A stretch of 54,729 nucleotides of DNA. Source: Geobacter sp. UBA6151 (GTDB taxonomy: Bacteria; Desulfobacterota; Desulfuromonadia; Geobacterales; Pseudopelobacteraceae). Within the stretch, counting starts at the first letter, position 1, and each line of letters opens with the position of its first letter. The stretch is from assembly GCA_002423105.1 (NCBI GenBank), contig DIUT01000006.1:1-54729 (forward strand). The letters run 5' to 3'. Made by a program: the position numbers and the translations under genes. Below, piece by piece: positions 24,869 through 34,023 of this stretch. A model generated the notes under the pieces. That model worked only from the letters and a program-made list of their open reading frames with translations, ran no database searches and was not told the DNA's origin.

Positions 24869-26536
24869 ATGGCACATCAATCGGAATTGATCGAAAAAGA
24901 TATCCTCGCCTATCTGAAAAGCCAGGAAGAGAAGTCGCTGCTGCGCTTCATCACCTGCGGCAGCGTGGATGACGGCAAGAGTACCCTGATCGGGCGTCTG
25001 CTGTGGGACTCCAAGATGGTGTTCGAGGATCAGTTGGCGGCGCTGGAGGCGGACAGTAAAAAGGTGGGTACCCAGGGGGGAGCCATCGACTATGCCCTGT
25101 TGCTGGACGGTTTGCAGGCGGAACGGGAGCAGGGGATCACCATAGATGTGGCCTACCGCTTCTTCTCCACGGACAAGCGCAAGTTCATCGTTGCCGATAC
25201 CCCCGGTCATGAGCAGTACACCCGCAACATGGTGACCGGAGCCTCCACCGCCCAGGTGGCGGTGATCCTGGTGGATGCCCGCAAGGGACTGCTGACCCAG
25301 ACCCGTCGACACAGCTATCTGACCTCCCTGGTGGGTATCCGCCATGTGGTGTTGGCCATCAACAAGATGGACCTGATCGGCTATGACGAGCAGCGTTTCC
25401 AGTCCATTCTGCGCGACTACGAGCAGTTTGCCGCGCCGCTGGGGTTTGCTTCGATCACCGCCATCCCGATCTCCGCCTTAAACGGCGACAATATCATCGA
25501 GAAGAGCGCCGACACAGCGTGGTATAGCGGGCCTACGCTTATGGAATATCTGGAAACCGTGCAGATCGAGACTGAGAACAGGGAAAAACCGTTCCGGCTG
25601 CCGGTGCAATGGGTGAACCGCCCCCATCTGGATTTTCGCGGTTTTTGCGGCACCATCGCCTCGGGGGTGATCCGGCCGGGAGATGAGCTGCAGGTTGCCT
25701 CATCGGGGCGTGCCAGCCGGGTGGAGCGGATTGTCACCATGAACGGCGACCTGACTGAGGCGGTTGCCGGTCAGGCCATAACCCTGACCCTGAGCGATGA
25801 GATCGATATCAGCCGGGGAGACCTGTTGACCACGCCGGAAACGCCGCCGCTGTACACCCGTCATCCGGAAGCGCACCTGGTCTGGCTCCATGACGAAGCG
25901 CTGCAACCGGGGCAGATCTATCTGGTCAAGACCGCCACCGCTGTCACTCCCGGCCGGGTTACCGGCGTGCAGTACGTGGTGGATGTCAATACCTTGGAGC
26001 AGAAGCAGGCACCAACCCTGGGGCTGAACGAGATCGGCGTAGCCAGCCTGGAACTGGACCGTCCGGTCTCCTTTGACACCTACCGTCAGAACCGCGACAC
26101 CGGCAGTTTTATCCTGATCGACCGTTTCACCAATGCCACCGTGGCTGCGGGTATGGTGATCGCGGCATCGCCCAGCGGTACCGGTGAGCAGGCGTTCAGG
26201 CCGGAGTTGGAGCTGAACGGACTCCAGCCCCGGATAGTCATGCTGGATGGAGCAGCAATCAGCGGCCAGGGGGTCAGCGTGGTGGAGCTGTCCCAAGACA
26301 CGGGGCTGTTCGAGTTCGAGATGTCAGACAGCTTCTTCGAGTATCTCGGCAAGGGAAACCGGATACTGTTCCGGTTGCGGGATGTGGCACAACTGGAGGC
26401 GGTGGCACGGTTGGCCTATGATCGCGAGCTCTCCTTTGAGTTCGACCGCACGGCGGAGGGGATCAGTATCCTGTTGTTCAAACGGCTTATCAGCGGAGGA
26501 GGCGGGACATCCCGGGACGAAGGCACCGGCATATAA
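24869..26536 (+). CDS. cysN: Sulfate adenylyltransferase subunit 1, with extra C-terminal domain
   Basis: 555 aa from ATG 24869 (AGAGAGGA upstream). It has the GTPase motifs GSVDDGKST (about 31-39), DTPGHEQYTRNM and NKMDLIGYDE of the EF-Tu-like CysN, followed by two beta-barrel domains to about 450. The last about 105 residues (from about GEQAFRPELE) are extra compared with the 475-aa enterobacterial CysN. They occupy the position where CysNC fusions have APS kinase, but contain no kinase P-loop. It drives APS synthesis by GTP hydrolysis. It is last in the operon, followed by a hairpin at 26558-26583. Confidence 0.93.
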   Translation: MAHQSELIEKDILAYLKSQEEKSLLRFITCGSVDDGKSTLIGRLLWDSKMVFEDQLAALEADSKKVGTQGGAIDYALLLDGLQAEREQGITIDVAYRFFSTDKRKFIVADTPGHEQYTRNMVTGASTAQVAVILVDARKGLLTQTRRHSYLTSLVGIRHVVLAINKMDLIGYDEQRFQSILRDYEQFAAPLGFASITAIPISALNGDNIIEKSADTAWYSGPTLMEYLETVQIETENREKPFRLPVQWVNRPHLDFRGFCGTIASGVIRPGDELQVASSGRASRVERIVTMNGDLTEAVAGQAITLTLSDEIDISRGDLLTTPETPPLYTRHPEAHLVWLHDEALQPGQIYLVKTATAVTPGRVTGVQYVVDVNTLEQKQAPTLGLNEIGVASLELDRPVSFDTYRQNRDTGSFILIDRFTNATVAAGMVIAASPSGTGEQAFRPELELNGLQPRIVMLDGAAISGQGVSVVELSQDTGLFEFEMSDSFFEYLGKGNRILFRLRDVAQLEAVARLAYDRELSFEFDRTAEGISILLFKRLISGGGGTSRDEGTGI

Positions 26537-26557
26537 GGGACTCGGATGATAAAATGA

Positions 26558-26583
26558 GAGGCCCGCTTTCATCAGCGGGCCTC
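26558..26583. terminator. Bidirectional hairpin terminator after cysN
   Basis: A perfect 10-bp stem GAGGCCCGCT / AGCGGGCCTC with a 6-base loop. On the minus strand it is followed by CTCATTTTATC, a better T-run than on the plus strand. It could stop both the cys operon and the minus-strand micro-ORF transcript. Confidence 0.7.
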
Positions 26584-26640
26584 ATGGTTACTTCTTGTGT
26601 ACCCATTTTGTATGGGTTGTAAGGTTTTTTACAGCCTGTG

Positions 26641-26688
26641 TTATATGCTATGTTTCCGGTTAAAGCCGGGAGGCGTATCCTCGGTCAT
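26641..26688 (-). CDS. 15-codon micro-ORF with strong ribosome site
   Basis: ATG at 26688 preceded by AAGGAGGAG (26692-26700) and encoding MTEDTPPGFNRKHSI before TAA. The Shine-Dalgarno is among the strongest in the window. It lies 10 bases after a 22-codon micro-ORF whose TAA overlaps this ribosome site, so the two would be coupled. Function unknown; it may be a leader or a small peptide gene ended by the hairpin at 26558-26583. Confidence 0.35.
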   Translation of the reverse strand: MTEDTPPGFNRKHSI

Positions 26689-26698
26689 GCGCTCCTCC

Positions 26699-26767
26699 TT
26701 AAACTGTTACGTTACCGTCTGGAACCTCATTAACTTTCCTGCTCTCCTCATTTTTTTGATGCTTCAT
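26699..26767 (-). CDS. 22-codon micro-ORF upstream of the 15-codon one
   Basis: Encodes MKHQKNEESRKVNEVPDGNV then TV and TAA. It is charged and soluble, with no recognised family. Its own ribosome site is weak (ACCTGAG). The stop TAA is the start of TAAGGAGGAG that serves the next micro-ORF. The 285-bp interval 26540-26825 holds no larger gene. Confidence 0.3.
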   Translation of the reverse strand: MKHQKNEESRKVNEVPDGNVTV

Positions 26768-26825
26768 CTCAGGTAGCTACCCTGATTCCACTATAGGCGA
26801 TTCAGGGCGGAAAAACAGTCTGTTA

Positions 26826-27086
26826 TTATTTTTTTTGCGGGCGTATACTTTCAAAGTTATGCGAACCGGCACCCTGCCGTAATGGTTCGAAAAGATATTC
26901 CAGCCCATTCACCTTGATCTCAAGGACGACCTGCAGCATCCTTCCCAGTTTCCCCTCCGGAAAGCCCTTGTTGGCAAACCAGACCACGTACGGTTCAGGC
27001 AGGTCGATCAGCAGCCAGCCCTTGTATTTGCCAAAGGGCATCCGCATTGCTGCAAGTTGCAGTAGTTCGTCGTCCGCATTGTCCAT
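26826..27086 (-). CDS. DUF3820 family small protein
   Basis: 86 aa from ATG 27086 with AAAGGAC upstream. The open frame extends further but the conserved family core starts here: MRMPFGKYKGWLLIDLPEPY and VVWFANKGFPEGKLGRML are the DUF3820 signature (a proline/glycine-rich FGKYKG turn, W-F-A-x-K-G-F-P). Some members are annotated as quorum-sensing-regulated virulence factors, without firm evidence. Cytoplasmic. Divergent from the rhomboid gene with about 60 bases between starts. Confidence 0.8.
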   Translation of the reverse strand: MDNADDELLQLAAMRMPFGKYKGWLLIDLPEPYVVWFANKGFPEGKLGRMLQVVLEIKVNGLEYLFEPLRQGAGSHNFESIRPQKK

Positions 27087-27147
27087 AATGTGTCCTTTCA
27101 ACTGCCGGATTCGTGTGGCTCTTGCCCGGTGGTAAAACTGCGCGGCA

Positions 27148-28110
27148 ATGGTTATACTGCCGTGCATGGATGCACAGCATGACATGGATAGCGTGCGGGA
27201 GCAAGCGTGGACGCCGCTGACTCCTGCCGGGGCGGGACTCGCGGAGTCGCTGCACAAACAGCAGTACTTCCGCCTCTGGTCATTGGTGCTGGCTGCCCGT
27301 GACATCCCCCACCGGCTTGAGTACGATCCGCCTGCCTGGCGTTTGCTGGTTCCCGATGACCGCATGACTGATGCCATCCGGGAAGTGCGGCTTTACGAAG
27401 AGGAGAACCGCCACTGGCCGCCCCTGCCGCCTGCGCCGCGCCCTCTGGTTGAAAACAGCCTGGCGACCCTTTCGGTGCTGATTCTGCTGGCGGCCTTCCA
27501 CAATATCACCTTGTCAGAGGTCATACTGATTAATGGTGTCGCGCCGGACTGGCTGGGCCTCGGCATGGCACAAGCCGCCAAAATAAAAGCAGGCGAGTGG
27601 TGGCGGCTGGTTACCGCCCTGACCCTGCACGCCGACCTGCAGCATCTGCTCAGCAACCTGGCAATCGGTGGTGTTTTCGTGCTGCTGCTCTGCCGGGAGC
27701 TGGGGTCGGGGCTGGCCTGGAGCCTGCTGCTGGGGGCCGGTATCGTCGGAAACCTGATCAATGCCAGCCTGCAAGTGCCCGGTCACAGCTCCGTGGGGGC
27801 GTCCACGGCGGTATTCGGGGTAGTTGGCATTCTGGCGGCGCTGAGCATGGTCCGTTACCGGCGCTACCTGCAACGGCGCTGGCTTTTGCCGGTCGCAGCG
27901 GCCCTGGCCCTGCTGGTGCTGCTGGGCACCGAGGGGGCGAACACTGACTTGGGCGCTCACCTGTTCGGCTTCCTGGCCGGTATCGCCCTGGGACTGCTGG
28001 CAGAGCTGCTTATTGCCCGCTATGGCCACCCTGGCCGCGGCCTGAATGCCGTGCTGGTGTTGCTCAGTATCCTGACCGTCACCGTAGCCTGGTGGCTGGC
28101 ATTGGCATAG
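27148..28110 (+). CDS. Rhomboid-family intramembrane serine protease
   Basis: 320 aa. The start is uncertain (ATGs at 27148, 27166 and 27184, none with a strong ribosome site). It has a soluble N-terminal domain of about 110 residues, then 6-7 hydrophobic segments. Rhomboid active-site features: HADLQHLLSN near 155-165, catalytic Ser in VGASTAVFG near 212, and His in DLGAHLFGFLAG near 275. It cleaves membrane-anchored substrates inside the inner membrane; substrates are unknown. No partner gene is evident. Confidence 0.85.
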   Translation: MVILPCMDAQHDMDSVREQAWTPLTPAGAGLAESLHKQQYFRLWSLVLAARDIPHRLEYDPPAWRLLVPDDRMTDAIREVRLYEEENRHWPPLPPAPRPLVENSLATLSVLILLAAFHNITLSEVILINGVAPDWLGLGMAQAAKIKAGEWWRLVTALTLHADLQHLLSNLAIGGVFVLLLCRELGSGLAWSLLLGAGIVGNLINASLQVPGHSSVGASTAVFGVVGILAALSMVRYRRYLQRRWLLPVAAALALLVLLGTEGANTDLGAHLFGFLAGIALGLLAELLIARYGHPGRGLNAVLVLLSILTVTVAWWLALA

Positions 28111-28178
28111 CACACGGTACGGCATGTACGCACAAGCAGCGCCTGGAGCGTTGTTAATTTGAGTTATTGGAAGTGGTT

Positions 28179-29069
28179 ATGCACCGATCAGCACCCCGTT
28201 ACATCGAACCGGTCTTTCGTCCCCCCAGCGAATCCGGAAGCCTTATTTTCCAGATCACGGTGGGCTGCTCGCAGAACAGCTGCACCTTTTGCGGCATGTA
28301 CAAAGGCAAGCGCTTCGCGGTCAGGCCACTGGCCGAGATGCTGGGAGAGATCAACGGTATCCCGGAACAGTATCGTCAGCGTGTTGAACGGGTCTTTCTT
28401 GCCGATGGCGATGCCCTGGTCTATCCCTATGAAGGGCTGGTGGAAATTCTTGATGCGCTGGCAGCTGCGTTTCCCAACCTTACCAGGGTCGGCTCCTACG
28501 CTTCACCCAACAGTCTGACCACCAAGTCTTGCGAACAACTGCTCTGCCTGCGGGAAAAACGTCTGCGTATCCTGTATGTGGGGCTTGAATCAGGGGATGA
28601 TGCAACCCTGGACAGTATCAAAAAAGGGTTCACAGCGGATGAAATGGCGCAGCAATGCCTCACGGCGCGGGAAGCCGGAATGAAGCTGTCTGTTACCGCT
28701 ATCCTGGGGCTGGCGGGGCGCGAACGGAGCATCGAGCACGCGCGGGCCACCGCTGCCTGGGTCAATCGCGTCAATCCGGAATATTTCTCGCTGCTGACCC
28801 TCTTTCACCGGCACAATGAGCAATTTGTGCGCTCCCTCACCCAGTGCACCCGCCGGGAGTTGATGCTGGAAGCGCGGGAGATGCTTCTGCACCTGAATCC
28901 CAGCCGCACCATTCTTCGCTCCAACCATGTTTCCAACTTCCTGAATCTGGCAGGAAGCTATCCAAAAGACCGCGAACGGCTGCTTCATGATCTGGACACA
29001 GCTCTGGATCATGCCGCCCGCTATCCCGGTTTTCTGGATGGTCTGCCTGAATATGTGGAAGAATACTGA
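28179..29069 (+). CDS. Radical SAM protein
   Basis: 296 aa from ATG 28179 (GGAAG nearby; a TTG 12 bases earlier is in frame). The iron-sulfur motif is ITVGCSQNSCTFCGMYKG, with spacing C-x5-C-x2-C rather than the common C-x3-C-x2-C. The SAM-binding parts include LADGDALVYP and YVGLESGDD. It resembles the Elp3/HemN-like group of radical SAM enzymes of unknown substrate, lacking a C-terminal acetyltransferase or B12 domain. Cytoplasmic. Followed by a good terminator. Confidence 0.85.
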   Translation: MHRSAPRYIEPVFRPPSESGSLIFQITVGCSQNSCTFCGMYKGKRFAVRPLAEMLGEINGIPEQYRQRVERVFLADGDALVYPYEGLVEILDALAAAFPNLTRVGSYASPNSLTTKSCEQLLCLREKRLRILYVGLESGDDATLDSIKKGFTADEMAQQCLTAREAGMKLSVTAILGLAGRERSIEHARATAAWVNRVNPEYFSLLTLFHRHNEQFVRSLTQCTRRELMLEAREMLLHLNPSRTILRSNHVSNFLNLAGSYPKDRERLLHDLDTALDHAARYPGFLDGLPEYVEEY

Positions 29070-29108
29070 GACGGTCGCAAGAATTTCCATGTTGTCTGTG
29101 TGCAGTGT

Positions 29109-29143
29109 GAAGGGTCGCCACTTGGCTGCCCTTCTTGCATTTT
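29109..29143 (+). terminator. Terminator after the radical SAM gene
   Basis: GAAGGG (29109-29114) and GCC pair with GGC and CCCTTC (29129-29134) with two internal mismatched bases on each side. The sequence TTGCATTTT follows. Confidence 0.65.
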
Positions 29144-29241
29144 GGTCTGCGTATCGTATACTTCCGTCAGCAGAGATCAACGAGTAGCAGTCTGCTCCAG
29201 CGCTACCAATCTACCCGGAAACAGTACGGCAGGAGTTTGCA

Positions 29242-29682
29242 ATGGAAGGGCGTAAACAACATTCCATATTGTTGGTGGAGGATGACGAGACTGCCCGTGA
29301 GATACTGGTCAACGTATTTTCCATTAAATTTCCTGAAATTACCTTCTTAGTTGCTGATAATGGCAAGTCAGGCCTGGAAAGTTTTCAAAAACACTCCCCG
29401 GTTATGGTGATCACCGATGTCAATATGCCAGTAATGGACGGCATCTGCATGGCCAGGGAAATCAAGGCAATTGCTCCGGGAGTCAAACTGATCATACTCA
29501 CCGCAATCAGCGATAAACATATCCTGGAAAGCTCTCTGTCAGTAGGTATCGAGATTGATCACTACATCATGAAGCCGGTTGAATTTGACAAACTGTTTTC
29601 GGTTGTCGAGCAGTGTCTGACAACGGTGGAAGCGTGCCATAGTTGTGCAAATGATGCGTCCGGAGAGGTAACGGGATGTTGA
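29242..29682 (+). CDS. Single-domain response regulator (CheY-like receiver)
   Basis: 146 aa. The receiver fold has the acidic pair (VEDDE), phospho-acceptor Asp in VITDVNMPVMDG near 56, Thr in ILTAIS near 84 and Lys in IMKPVE near 106. It has no output domain, and a short tail with two Cys (ACHSCAND). It lies 29 bases before the PocR-PAS kinase on the same strand, so it is probably phosphorylated by it and acts by protein contact. Confidence 0.9.
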   Translation: MEGRKQHSILLVEDDETAREILVNVFSIKFPEITFLVADNGKSGLESFQKHSPVMVITDVNMPVMDGICMAREIKAIAPGVKLIILTAISDKHILESSLSVGIEIDHYIMKPVEFDKLFSVVEQCLTTVEACHSCANDASGEVTGC

Positions 29683-29711
29683 TCATGCTGGATTAAGAAG
29701 GAGAGGCGGTT

Positions 29712-31592
29712 GTGAAAGAAGCCCTGCAAGAACGTGAAGAGACTGTAAGGCTGAGCCTGGAAAGTATGTTTGCTGCCCAGGGGGAGATCAACGACTTGGA
29801 GTTGGAGGAGATTGTCGACGTCCAGGCGCTGCAGGGGTTGATGGATGATTTTCATAAGCTGGTCCCCATGCCGCTGGCGGTCATCGACCTGAATGGTAAG
29901 GTGCTGGTTGGCACGGGATGGCAGGAAATCTGCACGCATTACCACAGGATGCATCCTGAAACCCATGCCAACTGCATTGAAAGTGATCTGATACTTACCG
30001 AGGGCATCAGGCCGGGAGAGTTCAAACTCTACAAGTGTAAGAACAACATGTGGGATGTGGCCACACCGATCATGGTTGGCGACGAGCATGTCGGCAACCT
30101 CTTCTCCGGGCAGTTTTTATTTGATGATGAACCCCTGAATTACGAGTTCTTCAAATCCCAGGCACGGCGATACAATTTCAACGAAGACGGGTATATCGCT
30201 GCCCTTGAGCGCGTTCCCCGGTTGAGCCGGGAAACCGTGAGCACCGGCATGATGTATTTTACAAAATTTGCCGACATAATTTCAAAATTGAGTTACAGCA
30301 ACATCAATCTGGCTCAGTCGCTGGCGGAGCGCGATGCTTTGATGGCTTCGCTCCGGGAGAGCGAATCGTTCTACCGGCAGACCCTGAAATCGATACCGGG
30401 CATGGTGTTTACGACGAGGCCGGATGGCTACTGTGATTACCAGAGCCAGCAATGGGTTGATTTCACCGGTGTGCCGATGTGTGAACACTTCGGTGACGGA
30501 TGGAACAAACTGCTGCATCCCGATGACCGTCTGCGCGCCTATAGCGCTTGGCGTGAGGCGGTTGAGGAGCGAGCACCGTATGATCTCGAATACCGGGTGC
30601 GGCGCCATGACGGTGTGTATGAATGGTTCAAGGTGCAAGGCCGCCCGATTTGCAATGAAGCGGGAGAGATTGTCCGCTGGTTTGGTACGGCATTGAATAT
30701 CGATCAGCTGCAAAAGGCCCAGGAGGCGTTGTGCCGTGCCCATGATGAACTGGGACTACGGGTCAATGAGCGGACCGCAGAACTGGCTACCAGCGTGGAA
30801 TTTCTGCGGAAAGAAGTGGCAGAGCGGGAACGGGCGGAAATTGCCCTGCGCGAAGAGACCAAGGAACGGTTGCGGGCTGTGGAGGCACTGCGTGATAAGG
30901 AAAGAATGCTCCTGCAGCAGAACCGGCTGGCAGCCATGGGTGACATGATCAATAACATAGCCCACCAGTGGCGTCAGCCGCTGAATGTCATGGCCATGCT
31001 GGCCCAGCAAATGCGCCTGTACTTTGAGATGGGTTTGTTGAACAAGGAATTTATAGAGAATAACCTGAATAAATCAATGGGCTTGATCAATCACATGTCC
31101 CAGACCATTGACGATTTCAGGAATTTTTTCAATACAGACAAGGAGCGGGCTGAGTTCGGGCTGCATGAGGTGGTTGCCAGAACCGTGTCCTTTGTCGAAG
31201 ATAGCTTCAATAATCAGCAGATCAGCATTACGCTGCATGCCAGCGCCAATCCTGTTGTCTTCGGTTTTCAGAACGAATACGCCCAGGTTCTGCTAAATAT
31301 CCTGATGAATGCCAGGGATGCGTTGCTGGAAAAGCGCCCGGAAAATGCAAGGGTTACGCTCACCATCAGCAAAGAAGGGGAAAAGGGGGTGCTGACCATT
31401 GCCGACAACGCCGGTGGCATAGCGGATGAGATAATCGGCAAGATTTTCGATCCGTATTTCACCACCAAGGGGACGGATAAAGGGACGGGAGTGGGGCTCT
31501 TTATGTCGAAAACCATTATCGAGAAAAACATGAACGGCAGCCTGACCGTACGTAACACCGCCCAAGGGGCGGAATTCAGGATAGAGGTGTGA
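29712..31592 (+). CDS. Histidine kinase with PocR and PAS sensor domains
   Basis: 626 aa, GTG start with AAGGAGA (29697-29703). Residues about 30-200 form a PocR domain, with the ligand-region cysteines in HANCIESD and YKCKNNMWDVATPI. Then come a PAS domain (about 220-350), a coiled coil, a HisKA dimerisation helix with NNIAHQWRQPLNVM (His about 419) and a HATPase with N-box NILMNARDAL and G-boxes IADNAGGI and KGTGVGLFMS. PocR domains are thought to bind small hydrocarbons or diols; the ligand here is unknown. No transmembrane segment is seen, so it is cytosolic. The CheY-like gene upstream is the likely partner. Confidence 0.9.
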   Translation: MKEALQEREETVRLSLESMFAAQGEINDLELEEIVDVQALQGLMDDFHKLVPMPLAVIDLNGKVLVGTGWQEICTHYHRMHPETHANCIESDLILTEGIRPGEFKLYKCKNNMWDVATPIMVGDEHVGNLFSGQFLFDDEPLNYEFFKSQARRYNFNEDGYIAALERVPRLSRETVSTGMMYFTKFADIISKLSYSNINLAQSLAERDALMASLRESESFYRQTLKSIPGMVFTTRPDGYCDYQSQQWVDFTGVPMCEHFGDGWNKLLHPDDRLRAYSAWREAVEERAPYDLEYRVRRHDGVYEWFKVQGRPICNEAGEIVRWFGTALNIDQLQKAQEALCRAHDELGLRVNERTAELATSVEFLRKEVAERERAEIALREETKERLRAVEALRDKERMLLQQNRLAAMGDMINNIAHQWRQPLNVMAMLAQQMRLYFEMGLLNKEFIENNLNKSMGLINHMSQTIDDFRNFFNTDKERAEFGLHEVVARTVSFVEDSFNNQQISITLHASANPVVFGFQNEYAQVLLNILMNARDALLEKRPENARVTLTISKEGEKGVLTIADNAGGIADEIIGKIFDPYFTTKGTDKGTGVGLFMSKTIIEKNMNGSLTVRNTAQGAEFRIEV

Positions 31593-31594
31593 GT

Positions 31595-31623
31595 ACCGCC
31601 CCGCATGGAAGCGGTTTCTTTTT
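31595..31623. terminator. Terminator between convergent kinase and GGDEF-EAL genes
   Basis: ACCGC (31595-31599) pairs with GCGGT (31611-31615) and is followed by TTCTTTTT. It lies in the 29-base gap between the two convergent stops. Confidence 0.6.
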
Positions 31624-33694
31624 AACTGCTGATCGAGAGTCTTTGAACCATAAATTGCTCAAATTCATCCGTCGGCAGTGGTCTGCTGAAATAATAGCCC
31701 TGCATTTTATAACAATCATGTGCGTACAGGAAGTCAAGCTGTTCCTTTGTTTCAACCCCTTCCGCGATAACCTGCAGGTTCAGGCTCTTTGCCATGCCGA
31801 TAATGGCGCTGACGATGGCGGCGTCATCCTGATTGGCTATGACATCCTGGACAAATGATTTGTCAATTTTGAGTTTGTCCAACGGAAACTTTTTCAGGTG
31901 GCTCAGACTGGAATAGCCGGTGCCGAAGTCATCGATGGCAAGTTTTATTCCCATCTGTTTCAGCGAATTCAGCGTTTTTATGGCTTCAGCATTTTTCATG
32001 ATGCCGGTTTCCGTAATTTCCAGCTCCAGCCAGCTGGGTTGCAGGCTGGTCATCTGCAGGACATTTGCAACCATTTTTGACAGATTCCGCTGATGGAACT
32101 GCATGGCCGAGAGGTTGACGGCAATTGATATGGCAGGAAGTCCCTGTTGCTGCCAGGCGCTATTCTGACGGCAGGCTTCCCAGAGTACCCATTCGCCTAT
32201 CGGTACAATCAACCCGTTCTCTTCAGCCAGCGATATGAACATGTCCGGCGGCACCAGCCCCATTTCCGGGTTTTGCCAGCGCACCAGGGCTTCGGCCCCG
32301 ATAATCCGTTTGGTTGTCACGTCTATCTGCGGCTGGTAGTGAAGCACAAACTCCTGGCGTTCCAATGCTCTTCTCAGCTTGTTCTCAATGGTCCAGCGCT
32401 CATAGGAGCTTTTATTCATGGTGGGGGTGAAGAATTGGTAATTGTTTTTCCCGTTCTCCTTTGCCCGGTACATGGCCACGTCGGCATTGGAGATCAGTTC
32501 TTCGTTGGCGGTGCCGTCTTCGGGGAAAAGGCTGATGCCGATACTGACCGTCGTATGTAATTCGAGATCCCTGATTGTGTAATGAGTTGAGATGACATCC
32601 AGAATTTTCTGGGCAATTTTTCCGGCGTGATTCACGTCATGGAGATCGGGAATGACAACGATGAACTCGTCCCCTCCCAAACGGGCAATGGTGTCGCTGC
32701 TCCGCAGGCAGTTTCTCAAACGCTCCGCAACCGATTGCAGCAGCAGATCGCCAAAACTGTGCCCCAGGGTGTCATTGATGGTTTTGAAGCGGTCCAGGTC
32801 GAGAAAAAGTATGGCCACTTTGGTGTGTTGGCGTTTGGCGTACAAAATCGCCTGAAGAATCCGGTCATGCAGCAATATTCTGTTGGGAAGCTCGGTCAGC
32901 GCATCGTAGTGGGCCATGAAATGAATGCGCTCGTCAGCGGCCTTGCGTTCAGAGATGTCTGAAAACACGGCAAGATAGTTCTGAACCTGTCCGGTGGTAT
33001 CCTTGACGGCAACAATACTGAGCCACTTCGGAAAGACCTCGCTGTTCTTGCGCCGGTCCCAGATTTCCCCCTGCCAGTGTCCGGTGGTGTTGATTGATTC
33101 CCACATTTTTTGATAAAACAGCAGATCGTGGCGTCCCGAAGCCATTATCCGCGGATTTTTCCCAGTCACCTCTTCCTGGGTATAGCCGGTGATCTTGGTG
33201 AAGGCAGGATTAACCGAGATGTAATCGTTGTTCTCATCCGTAACAACAACCGCCTCGCTCATGTTCTCAAACACCTTGGAAGCCAGCCCCAATTCCTTTT
33301 CCGACATCTTCAGCTCGGACGTATCATGCACAATGCCCATGAACAGGGAGTCATCACCCTGTTTGAGTTCGCTGATCAGCAGATCCATGTGGTAGATACC
33401 GCCATCGCGGCGGTGGCCGATCAGGTTCCGCACCATGTGGCTACTTGTACCGGCATCAAAGGTAATAAGATTAGAGAAGGAAAAGTCTATTTCCGCCACA
33501 TCGGTTTTTGAAAGCAGCGTTGTTATGTTCAAACCTGCCAGTTCATCGGCTGAATAGCCGAAAATATCCAGCACGGACCGGTTAAAGGATTCTATGGTAC
33601 CCTGCTGATCAAACCAGATGACACCTGTTGCCATCTCATGAAAAATGGCTTCTATGTGCACATTTTGGAGTATGCCGGGATTTTCAGTTTTCAT
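31622..33694 (-). CDS. PAS-PAS-GGDEF-EAL cyclic-di-GMP protein
   Basis: 690 aa. It has two PAS domains (about 10-130 and 140-255) and a GGDEF domain with intact RLGGDEF near 335. The EAL domain has GAEALVRWQNP near 470 and DDFGTGYSSL near 590. Both catalytic motifs look intact, so it may make or break c-di-GMP depending on PAS input. No membrane segment. It is convergent with the PocR kinase. The 329-base upstream region holds GC-rich hairpins. Confidence 0.92.
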   Translation of the reverse strand: MKTENPGILQNVHIEAIFHEMATGVIWFDQQGTIESFNRSVLDIFGYSADELAGLNITTLLSKTDVAEIDFSFSNLITFDAGTSSHMVRNLIGHRRDGGIYHMDLLISELKQGDDSLFMGIVHDTSELKMSEKELGLASKVFENMSEAVVVTDENNDYISVNPAFTKITGYTQEEVTGKNPRIMASGRHDLLFYQKMWESINTTGHWQGEIWDRRKNSEVFPKWLSIVAVKDTTGQVQNYLAVFSDISERKAADERIHFMAHYDALTELPNRILLHDRILQAILYAKRQHTKVAILFLDLDRFKTINDTLGHSFGDLLLQSVAERLRNCLRSSDTIARLGGDEFIVVIPDLHDVNHAGKIAQKILDVISTHYTIRDLELHTTVSIGISLFPEDGTANEELISNADVAMYRAKENGKNNYQFFTPTMNKSSYERWTIENKLRRALERQEFVLHYQPQIDVTTKRIIGAEALVRWQNPEMGLVPPDMFISLAEENGLIVPIGEWVLWEACRQNSAWQQQGLPAISIAVNLSAMQFHQRNLSKMVANVLQMTSLQPSWLELEITETGIMKNAEAIKTLNSLKQMGIKLAIDDFGTGYSSLSHLKKFPLDKLKIDKSFVQDVIANQDDAAIVSAIIGMAKSLNLQVIAEGVETKEQLDFLYAHDCYKMQGYYFSRPLPTDEFEQFMVQRLSISS

Positions 33695-34023
33695 ATAGCT
33701 TTCACTGTCTATGGTGAATTTGAGCGATAGTCTGCTGTCAGGTCTGACAGTTTGAGGGACTTTATAATATTTGTAAGCGGTTGAACAGGTTTAATCGGAT
33801 CATTTTGGCAGGAATGACGCAAAAAGTTGTCAAGCTCCCTGATCCATACCTGCTTGAACTCCCTCCCATGGAGGGAGAGAAGATACTACTCCTCCCCCCA
33901 GCGGGGGGAGGTCGAGAGGGGGGGGACTGCAAAAAATGTAATGTTACGAGGTACTGGTTTCAGTTGCCTCATAGATGATGCAGTATTTGACCGGCTTATG
34001 GAGTCAAAAACGTATCGTCTTGG
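33695..34023. other. Intergenic stretch with GC-rich hairpins
   Basis: No gene seen. It holds two adjacent perfect hairpins: CTCCCTC / GAGGGAG (33859-33877) and CCTCCCCCC / GGGGGGAGG (33891-33911), followed by GAGGGGGGGG. The same style of element occurs at 47241-47352. The rest is AT-rich and carries the promoter side of the GGDEF-EAL gene. Confidence 0.55.
33859..33911. repeat. C/G-run double hairpin element
   Basis: Two perfect stems of 7 and 9 bp separated by 13 bases, made of C- and G-runs. It is a likely dispersed repeat also represented downstream of the OFA carrier gene. Confidence 0.55.

Noticed and set aside
26826..27377. Longer version of the DUF3820 protein
   Set aside because: The extra 97 residues are unlike the family, lie in the divergent promoter region and overlap the rhomboid start; the ATG at 27086 has a good ribosome site.
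33805..33830. Possible c-di-GMP (GEMM) riboswitch fragment (GACGCAAAAAG)
   Set aside because: Only a few bases match, without the paired helices or the second conserved half, and on the wrong strand for the GGDEF-EAL gene.
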